Assembly (NCBI GenBank): GCA_038064935.1
Contig: JBBTRZ010000011.1
Coordinates: forward strand, 1 to 11,471
DNA length: 11,471 bases
Source: JAGVGK01 sp038064935
GTDB taxonomy: Bacteria; Patescibacteriota; Minisyncoccia; Phycocordibacterales; JACOZG01
Direction: 5' to 3'
The translations under genes and the position numbers were made by a program. Below the pieces are notes generated by a model. That model ran no database searches, was not told the DNA's origin, and was given only the letters and a program-made list of their open reading frames with translations. Below, one piece after another: positions 6,997 to 11,471 of this stretch; within the stretch, counting starts at the first letter, position 1, and each line of letters opens with the position of its first letter.

Positions 6997-8051
6997 ATTG
7001 GCTGAAGCGTTTTTTTGCCGCTTTCTCCCATGACATTGGGATTGATCTGGGGACCGCCAACACGCTGATTTATGTCAAAGGCCACGGGATTGTGATTGTC
7101 GAACCCTCGATTGTCGCCGTCAATCAGAAAACCGGTCGGATCGTGGCGATCGGCAATGACGCCAAACAGATGATCGGCCGCACGCCGGCGCATCTCGAAA
7201 TCGTCCAGCCACTCATTGACGGCGTGATTTCTAACTTTGAGGTCACGGAAGAGATGCTCGCCTACTTCATCAAGCGAGTGGGGCAATTGGGACCACGGAA
7301 ATTTTTCCGGCCGCGGGTGGTGGTGGGCGTGCCGTCGGGCATTACCAATGTCGAGATCCGCGCCGTCCGCGACGCGGCGAAGAATGCCGGCGCGCGGGAA
7401 GTTCATGTGGTTGAAGAACCGATGGCCGCGGCGATCGGTATTCGCTTGCCCATCCATGATCCGGTCGGGTCAATGATCGTCGATATCGGCGGCGGGACCA
7501 CTGACATCGCGGTGATTTCGTTGAACGGTATTGTCCAATCGAAAAATTTGCGAATCGCCGGCGACCGTTTCAATAAAGATATTATTTCTTATGTCCGAGA
7601 TGAATTCAAAATTTTGCTCGGCGAGAAGACGGCCGAGGAAGTCAAGATGGCGATCGGCGCCGTGTGGAAACAGCCCGAACCGCTCGAGGCGACGATCCGC
7701 GGCCGTGATCTGGTGACTGGCCTCCCCAAAGAGGTAATCATTACCGACTCCGATATTCAAGAAGCGATCGCGGTCTCGGTTTCTAACCTCGTTGAATCCA
7801 TCAAGGAGGTGCTGGAGACGACGCCGCCGGAAGTGATCTCGGATATTATACACAAAGGACTCACCTTGGTTGGCGGCGGCGCTTTGCTTAAGGGGCTGGA
7901 TCAACTCCTTCTCTACGAACTTAAAATCCCGATTACCATTGCCGCTGATCCGCTCACTGCGGTTGTCCGCGGCGCTGGCATTATTCTTGAGCGTCTCGAG
8001 GAACATCGTGATATTCTAGTCGCTGACGATGATCGCTTACCACCCAGTTAA
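6978..8051 (+). CDS. mreB: MreB, actin-like rod shape-determining protein
   Basis: A 357-residue bacterial actin, near the usual ~340. It forms membrane-bound filaments that position the elongasome. Motifs in order: phosphate-1 GIDLGTANTLIY (21-32), VGVPSGITNVE (117-126), VVEEPMAAAIG with the catalytic-loop Glu (144-154), phosphate-2 IVDIGGGTTDIAVIS (167-181), and adenosine LTLVGGGALLKG (295-306). The N-terminus MRLPSLNWLKRFFAAF looks like an amphipathic membrane-binding helix. The ATG lies within the end of proS (19 bp overlap) without a Shine-Dalgarno, and no separate promoter is evident, so it is probably expressed with proS. The C-terminus overlaps mreC by 23 bp. Confidence 0.97.
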   Translation: MRLPSLNWLKRFFAAFSHDIGIDLGTANTLIYVKGHGIVIVEPSIVAVNQKTGRIVAIGNDAKQMIGRTPAHLEIVQPLIDGVISNFEVTEEMLAYFIKRVGQLGPRKFFRPRVVVGVPSGITNVEIRAVRDAAKNAGAREVHVVEEPMAAAIGIRLPIHDPVGSMIVDIGGGTTDIAVISLNGIVQSKNLRIAGDRFNKDIISYVRDEFKILLGEKTAEEVKMAIGAVWKQPEPLEATIRGRDLVTGLPKEVIITDSDIQEAIAVSVSNLVESIKEVLETTPPEVISDIIHKGLTLVGGGALLKGLDQLLLYELKIPITIAADPLTAVVRGAGIILERLEEHRDILVADDDRLPPS

Positions 8052-8850
8052 AATTCCCGGCCGACCGAAACGCTTCCGCGCCTTTGGTGGTTTGATTTTG
8101 CTTTTGGCAATACTTCTCGGCTTAAGCCGAGGAAGTATTCGCCATTTAGCGGCCGACGCCAGTTTGCGAATTTTAAGTCCGCTCTGGACCATCGGTCGGG
8201 GGGCGAGACGAGTCGAGACCGATCTCGGCGGCGTGTTTTCTAGCAAGATTCATTTGGCCAACGAGAATGCCCAGCTGCGAAATCTCGTCGCGGAGCAGAG
8301 AGCGGCGCTCCTAGCACAAGCTGGCTTGCGACAAGAGAACATTACTTTACGCGCGCTCGTAAGTCGTGCGCCAGACCCGCCGCCTCTGACTATCGGCCGG
8401 GTCGCTTCCCGCGGCGCGCAATTTCCACTCGGGTTGGCGATAATTGATCTGGGGTCCCTTAATGAGGAAGTCAAGGGACACCTGACCGCGGGAGCGGTGG
8501 TAACAGTTGAGGGGACAGTGGCCCTCGGGGAACTGACCGAAATATATTCGGCTACGGCTCAAATGCGCCTCTACTCCACAACCGGCGAACGGATCTCGGG
8601 CAATCTTGGAGAGAATCACATCCCGATTGAATTAACCGGCCGCGGGGCGGGCAACTTCGTTGGTCTTTTGCCGCGGGATCTCCCCGCCGCGGCGGGGGAC
8701 GAGGTGACGATCGTGGCGGCGGGGCATGAATTTGTCATCGCGGTCGTAAGTGAGATCGAGCGCGCGGCCGGTGATTCCTTCCAAGAAATCTTTCTTCGGA
8801 GTCCGGTCAACATTTCGCAATTAACTTGGGTAGAAATGTATGCGCCGTAG
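8029..8850 (+). CDS. mreC: MreC, rod shape-determining protein
   Basis: A 273-residue protein with MreC architecture: a basic cytoplasmic tail, one membrane helix (~20-34), a coiled-coil segment (~72-110, HLANENAQLRNL...LRQENITLRAL), and a beta-rich extracytoplasmic region with the family-like segments GRVASRGAQFPLGLAIIDLGS (123-143), the Gly-rich turn GRGAGNFVGLLPRDLP (204-219) and GDEVTIVAAGHEF (223-235). MreC links MreB and MreD to PBP2. The position between mreB and the mreD-like gene supports the call. The start overlaps mreB by 23 bp; a TGATATTCT at 8009-8017 could be a weak internal promoter. The membrane-helix codons contain a long inverted repeat (8106-8143). Confidence 0.93.
   Translation: MIAYHPVKIPGRPKRFRAFGGLILLLAILLGLSRGSIRHLAADASLRILSPLWTIGRGARRVETDLGGVFSSKIHLANENAQLRNLVAEQRAALLAQAGLRQENITLRALVSRAPDPPPLTIGRVASRGAQFPLGLAIIDLGSLNEEVKGHLTAGAVVTVEGTVALGELTEIYSATAQMRLYSTTGERISGNLGENHIPIELTGRGAGNFVGLLPRDLPAAAGDEVTIVAAGHEFVIAVVSEIERAAGDSFQEIFLRSPVNISQLTWVEMYAP
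8106..8143. repeat. Long inverted repeat inside mreC
   Basis: The centre CTCGGCTTAAGCCGAG (8116-8131) is a perfect 16-bp palindrome. It extends with AATACTT (8109-8115) facing AAGTATT (8133-8139) after a single bulged G, and then GGC (8106-8108) facing GCC (8141-8143) after a bulged C. In mRNA this would be a stem of about 16 bp with a TTAA loop, roughly 80 nt after the mreC start, within the membrane-helix codons (residues ~26-39). Confidence 0.85.
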
Positions 8851-9103
8851 GTTGATTATAACTGTCACTCTGCTTTTCTCTGTCGCTTACGCCCCGTGGT
8901 GGGGGAGCGGTCTGCTGGTTCTCATCGCGTTGGGACGGTTCGGTAGTGGTTATGAATTGCTTTTTCCCGCTGTGGTCGCTGATCTGGCTTATGGTACGCC
9001 ACTCACCCAATTTCTGGGGCTAGCTTACCCCGCCACTTTTCTCACCGCGGGGGCGATGGTCGGCTTTCGCTTTCTCGCCAATCGTTTTTTCATTCAGTCT
9101 TAA
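8840..9103 (+). CDS. mreD: Very short MreD-like membrane protein
   Basis: An 87-residue hydrophobic protein with a basic start (MRRRL) and about three membrane segments (~4-18, ~24-50, ~57-80). MreD usually has about 160 residues and five or more helices, so this is roughly half length. The call rests on position (mreB-mreC-here-PBP2) and on FPAVVADLAYG (42-52), which resembles the G-x-x-x-D-x-x-x-G stretch of MreD. The ATG overlaps mreC by 11 bp; the stop is 9 bp before PBP2. No frameshift is evident: both ends are in register with the neighbours, so it looks like a compact gene, not a broken one. Homology to MreD is uncertain from sequence alone. Confidence 0.72.
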   Translation: MRRRLIITVTLLFSVAYAPWWGSGLLVLIALGRFGSGYELLFPAVVADLAYGTPLTQFLGLAYPATFLTAGAMVGFRFLANRFFIQS

Positions 9104-9106
9104 AAT
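9101..9106 (+). promoter_or_regulatory. Possible -10 box just before the PBP2 gene
   Basis: TAAAAT overlaps the mreD stop codon and ends 6 nt before ATG 9113, the same spacing as at the other leaderless candidates. There is no recognisable -35, so this may be chance in an AT-rich gap; co-transcription from upstream is equally likely. Confidence 0.3.
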
Positions 9107-9112
9107 CTTAAA

Positions 9113-10789
9113 ATGCGTTTACCGAAAATAAAAAAGGGATTACCGATCATTGACCCGGACGAGATTTTTCTCGATTCTCACAATCTCCCCCTATTCAATA
9201 CCCAGCAGTTCGAGGGCCAGATGGAAAAACCGATTGCCAAACAGATTCTCTATCTCCTGACCGGGGCCTTTGCTCTCATTCTAATTATTTTTATCGGGAA
9301 AATTTTTAATTTAGAAATTAGCCAGGGCGCGACGCTCGCCGAGAGAAGTGAGCGCAACACACTCCGTCAAACGCCGATTTTTCCTCCCCGCGGCGTGATC
9401 TACGATCGGCATGGGGTCGAATTGGCTTGGAACAACCCCGAACGCACTTATCGCACGACACCGGGGACCGGCAGTGTCCTCGGCTATCTCGGACTTTCGA
9501 GCGAGCCCGCGGGTGGACCGTCCAATTTCGATCCCCGAGAATTAATTGGCAAGGACGGGGTCGAGAGAGTTTTCAACGACGCTCTGCGGGGCGAGACGGG
9601 AATTCGGATTGAAGAAGTGGATGTCACGGGTGCCATTAAGTCCGAGTACTTATCACGGTCACCGCGCGTGGGGGAGAATCTCACGCTCGCGATTGACGCT
9701 CGTCTCCAGGAGAAACTCTATAATTCGATTCAATCCTTGGCCGCGGATCGGGCTTTCTCCGGCGGGGCCGCGGTCCTGCTCGATGTGAAGACGGGTGAAC
9801 TGGTGGCGCTCGTGAGTTATCCAGAATATGATTCTAACCTCATTACGCGCGGCGCTGATCGTGAGCAAATTAACCAGCTACTTAATGATCCGAATAAACC
9901 CTTCCTGAACCGCGCCGTCGCCGGTCTATATACCCCCGGGTCAATTATCAAGCCGATCATCGCGGTCGGCGCCCTCAATGAGAAAATTATCGATCCGGCC
10001 GCTGAAATTTTAAGTACCGGGGCGCTCACCTTACCCAATCCCTTTGTCCCCGATCAACCCTCGATTTTCCCTGATTGGAAAGCTCATGGCTTACTCAATA
10101 TGCGCCGAGCGCTCGCCGTCTCCTCGAATGTCTATTTCTATGAAATCGGCGGCGGGTTCGAAGATCAGCGGGGTCTCGGGATTGTCAATATTAATAAATA
10201 TGCGCGACTCTTTGGCTTAGGGAGCGCGACCGGTATCAATTGGTCGCAGGAGGCCGTGGGTAATATCCCGACACCGGAGTGGAAGGCGAAGAATTTTCCC
10301 GACGATCCGATCTGGCGAATCGGTGACACTTATCACACGGCGATTGGTCAATACGGAGTACTGGTCACGCCGCTTCAGATGGCTCGAGTGGCGGGAGCGA
10401 TTGCGACTAGTGGCACGCTCGTCACGCCAACCATCCTCGCCGCGAGCACCACCCCGATTCAAACTCCTTCGCGCACCCTCGCTGACCAAATTTCTCCCGA
10501 CTCCTTCCAAATCATCCGCGAAGGCCTGCGCCTCGCGGTCTTGGAGGGTACGGCTAAAGGATTAAATATCTCAAATGTTGCTGTGGCGGCTAAAACTGGC
10601 ACAGCCGAACTCGGCGGAATTAAGGGCGATGTCAATTCTTGGGTGATTGGATTTTTCCCGTATGGACAACCTCGTTTTGCCTTCGCTGTGGTTATGGAAC
10701 AAGGCCGGCGAGAGAACACTATTGGCGGGGTTTTCATCATGCGCCAACTCTTTGATTGGTTAACTACGAATGCACCCGAATATTTATAA
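9113..10789 (+). CDS. mrdA: Penicillin-binding protein 2 (elongasome transpeptidase)
   Basis: A 558-residue class B PBP that cross-links peptidoglycan as the partner of RodA. A cytoplasmic tail of ~43 residues precedes the membrane helix (~45-65). The pedestal begins PPRGVIYDRHGVELAWN (91-107). The transpeptidase domain (~210-550) has all three active-site motifs: SIIK with nucleophile S277 and K280 (in LYTPGSIIKP), SSN (337-339) and KTG (494-496). GFFPYGQPRFAFAVVMEQG is the usual end region. Compared with E. coli PBP2 (633 residues), about 80 residues of the pedestal head between the IYDR..N segment and the GYLG segment (123-127) are missing. No Shine-Dalgarno is seen; a TAAAAT box ends 6 nt upstream. 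The stop overlaps that of the convergent GNAT gene by 6 bp. Confidence 0.95.
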   Translation: MRLPKIKKGLPIIDPDEIFLDSHNLPLFNTQQFEGQMEKPIAKQILYLLTGAFALILIIFIGKIFNLEISQGATLAERSERNTLRQTPIFPPRGVIYDRHGVELAWNNPERTYRTTPGTGSVLGYLGLSSEPAGGPSNFDPRELIGKDGVERVFNDALRGETGIRIEEVDVTGAIKSEYLSRSPRVGENLTLAIDARLQEKLYNSIQSLAADRAFSGGAAVLLDVKTGELVALVSYPEYDSNLITRGADREQINQLLNDPNKPFLNRAVAGLYTPGSIIKPIIAVGALNEKIIDPAAEILSTGALTLPNPFVPDQPSIFPDWKAHGLLNMRRALAVSSNVYFYEIGGGFEDQRGLGIVNINKYARLFGLGSATGINWSQEAVGNIPTPEWKAKNFPDDPIWRIGDTYHTAIGQYGVLVTPLQMARVAGAIATSGTLVTPTILAASTTPIQTPSRTLADQISPDSFQIIREGLRLAVLEGTAKGLNISNVAVAAKTGTAELGGIKGDVNSWVIGFFPYGQPRFAFAVVMEQGRRENTIGGVFIMRQLFDWLTTNAPEYL

Positions 10790-11293
10790 AAATTTTGCCA
10801 TCAAGACAAGATCGTCGAAACCATTATGTATCTGACCCACTTGCCGTTTGCGGCCTTCTTCTTCGTAGCCGAGGCGTTTGAAAAGTTTGTGGGCGCCGAC
10901 ATTCTTGGCGAAGACTTCGAGTTCGAGGCGACGGATCGCCCGCGCGCGGGCTAAGTCCTCGGCCGCGCGCATGAGCTTCGTCCCGATTCCTTGGCCGCGA
11001 TAATTCGACCGCACCGAGAGGATGAGATAAGCGTTGGCCTTCATCTTGCGAAAGCGGGCGAAAGAGACGGAAATATAACCGACAAACTCGTTACCGTCTT
11101 GAGCCACCAGTGTCACCAAGCATTTGCGATTGGCAAACATTCGGCCGATCGCAAATAAGGTTGACTCACTTTTACGATCATCACCCGCCAAGGCCAAGTG
11201 CTCCGTCTCGGCCTCAATCTGTTCACGAAGAAGCAAAAATTTCAGCACCTGATTCCATTTGAGGGGTTGGATAGAAAGCGACGAATGATCCAT
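10784..11293 (-). CDS. GNAT-family N-acetyltransferase
   Basis: A 169-residue single-domain GNAT protein that would transfer an acyl group from acyl-CoA to an amine. The acetyl-CoA pyrophosphate-binding motif A is clear: VRSNYRGQGIGTKLM (94-108; R99-G100-Q101-G102-I103-G104). It is followed by RRLELEVFAKNVGAHKLFKRLGYEEEGR, the typical motif B with an Asn and the LGY/EGR strand, and ends in DDLVLMAKFL as in many small-molecule or peptide acetyltransferases. ATG 11293 is chosen: a near-consensus promoter lies 7 nt upstream and the longer in-frame start at 11329 falls inside its -35. The substrate is unknown. It converges on PBP2, with the two stop codons sharing a 6-bp TTATAA. Confidence 0.9.
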   Translation of the reverse strand: MDHSSLSIQPLKWNQVLKFLLLREQIEAETEHLALAGDDRKSESTLFAIGRMFANRKCLVTLVAQDGNEFVGYISVSFARFRKMKANAYLILSVRSNYRGQGIGTKLMRAAEDLARARAIRRLELEVFAKNVGAHKLFKRLGYEEEGRKRQVGQIHNGFDDLVLMAKFL

Positions 11294-11300
11294 TGAGGGA

Positions 11301-11329
11301 ATTATACTGGAATCAATCGACCATTTCAA
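11301..11329 (-). promoter_or_regulatory. Near-consensus sigma70 promoter for the GNAT gene
   Basis: On the minus strand: TTGAAA (11324-11329), a 17-bp spacer and a perfect TATAAT (11301-11306). Seven nucleotides separate the -10 from ATG 11293, predicting a leaderless transcript. It is the strongest promoter match in the window. Confidence 0.75.
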
Positions 11330-11344
11330 TTCTCGGTTTAAATA

Positions 11345-11416
11345 ACCCCACCCCCTAGCCCCTCCCCAGAGGAGAGGGGAATTTCACCCTCCCCTTCGGG
11401 GAGGGCAGGGTGGGGT
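11345..11416. repeat. GC-rich palindromic element with nested hairpins
   Basis: Outer arms ACCCCACCC (11345-11353) and GGGTGGGGT (11408-11416) are perfect inverted repeats. Inside are two hairpins: CCCCTC (11359-11364) with GAGGGG (11374-11379), and CCCTCCCC (11387-11394) with GGGGAGGG (11398-11405) around a TTC loop. The whole can fold as a three-way junction. From memory it resembles the 'CCCCACCC...CCCTCCCC' intergenic palindromes found in multiple copies in many bacterial genomes. A short TGTCT/AGACA hairpin follows at 11416-11429. Nothing else is recognised between 11417 and 11471. Confidence 0.85.
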
Positions 11417-11471
11417 GTCTTATTAGACAATAATTAAGTGTTACCGAAATCAGTTTTTAAATCATATCACT

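Noticed and set aside
6801..7457. Long open frame on the minus strand (218 codons) opposite proS/mreB
   Set aside because: It lies antisense to well-supported genes, has no family motifs, and arises from the GC-rich codon pattern of the plus strand.
7470..8006. 178-codon minus-strand open frame opposite mreB
   Set aside because: Antisense to mreB, with Arg/Asp/Asn-rich low-information sequence and no start signal.
8009..8017. TGATATTCT as an mreC promoter
   Set aside because: Extended -10-like, but inside mreB, 11 nt from the ATG (off the usual 6-7 nt spacing), and with no -35; kept only as a remark.
11294..11329. Upstream start for the GNAT protein (12 extra residues)
   Set aside because: The ATG lies in the -35 region of a near-consensus promoter, so it would not be in the transcript.
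1..11471. CRISPR array, insertion sequence, tRNA or prophage genes
   Set aside because: No regularly spaced repeats, transposase or integrase motifs, or tRNA cloverleaf consensus were found on either strand.

Overview
The window reads as a chromosomal segment of an ultra-small bacterium of the Candidate Phyla Radiation (Patescibacteria, Parcubacteria-like). This is inferred from gene content, not from a search. The supporting signs are a short proline--tRNA ligase without an editing insertion, a type IV pilin with a long leader and a CPR-style Cys-rich C-terminus, a membrane protein with a CxDG..N..E..DCGG.C Cys cluster, a PBP2 with a shortened pedestal, and tight packing with overlapping genes and almost no Shine-Dalgarno sequences. 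TGA is used as an ordinary stop.

Layout. Positions 1-86 are the 3' part of a 5S rRNA, so an rRNA operon probably lies to the left. A membrane-anchored Cys-motif protein (125-889) overlaps rodA (864-1994). Convergent to these, on the minus strand, are a type IV pilin (1999-2685) and a GT4 glycosyltransferase (2669-3778). Divergent from the glycosyltransferase is a polyprenyl-phosphate sugar-1-phosphate transferase (3831-5132), followed by a PAP2-type lipid phosphatase (5156-5704). Then comes a compact plus-strand run: proS (5752-6996), mreB, mreC, a very short mreD-like gene, and the transpeptidase PBP2 (ends 10789). A GNAT acetyltransferase (10784-11293, minus) converges on PBP2. The right edge (11345-11416) holds a GC-rich three-hairpin palindromic element.

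How it fits together. Most of the window concerns the cell envelope. RodA (SEDS glycan polymerase) and PBP2 (transpeptidase), organised by MreB/MreC/MreD, form the rod elongasome. The sugar-1-phosphate transferase and the GT4 enzyme would start and extend a lipid-linked glycan. The PAP2 phosphatase could recycle undecaprenyl pyrophosphate. The pilin belongs to the surface machinery common in these episymbiotic or reduced lineages.

The most interesting signals are not a new gene system. (1) Several genes that start transcription units have a sigma70-type -10 box ending only 6-7 nt before the start codon, which predicts leaderless mRNAs. The best cases are proS (TTGACC-17-TAAGAT) and the GNAT gene (TTGAAA-17-TATAAT). 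(2) The elongasome looks stripped down: PBP2 lacks the pedestal head region and MreD is 87 residues long. (3) A long inverted repeat lies inside the mreC membrane-helix codons. (4) A palindrome flanked by 12-bp direct repeats is built into the pilin leader. I saw no CRISPR array, insertion sequence or tRNA, and I do not see a clearly new defence or mobile system.
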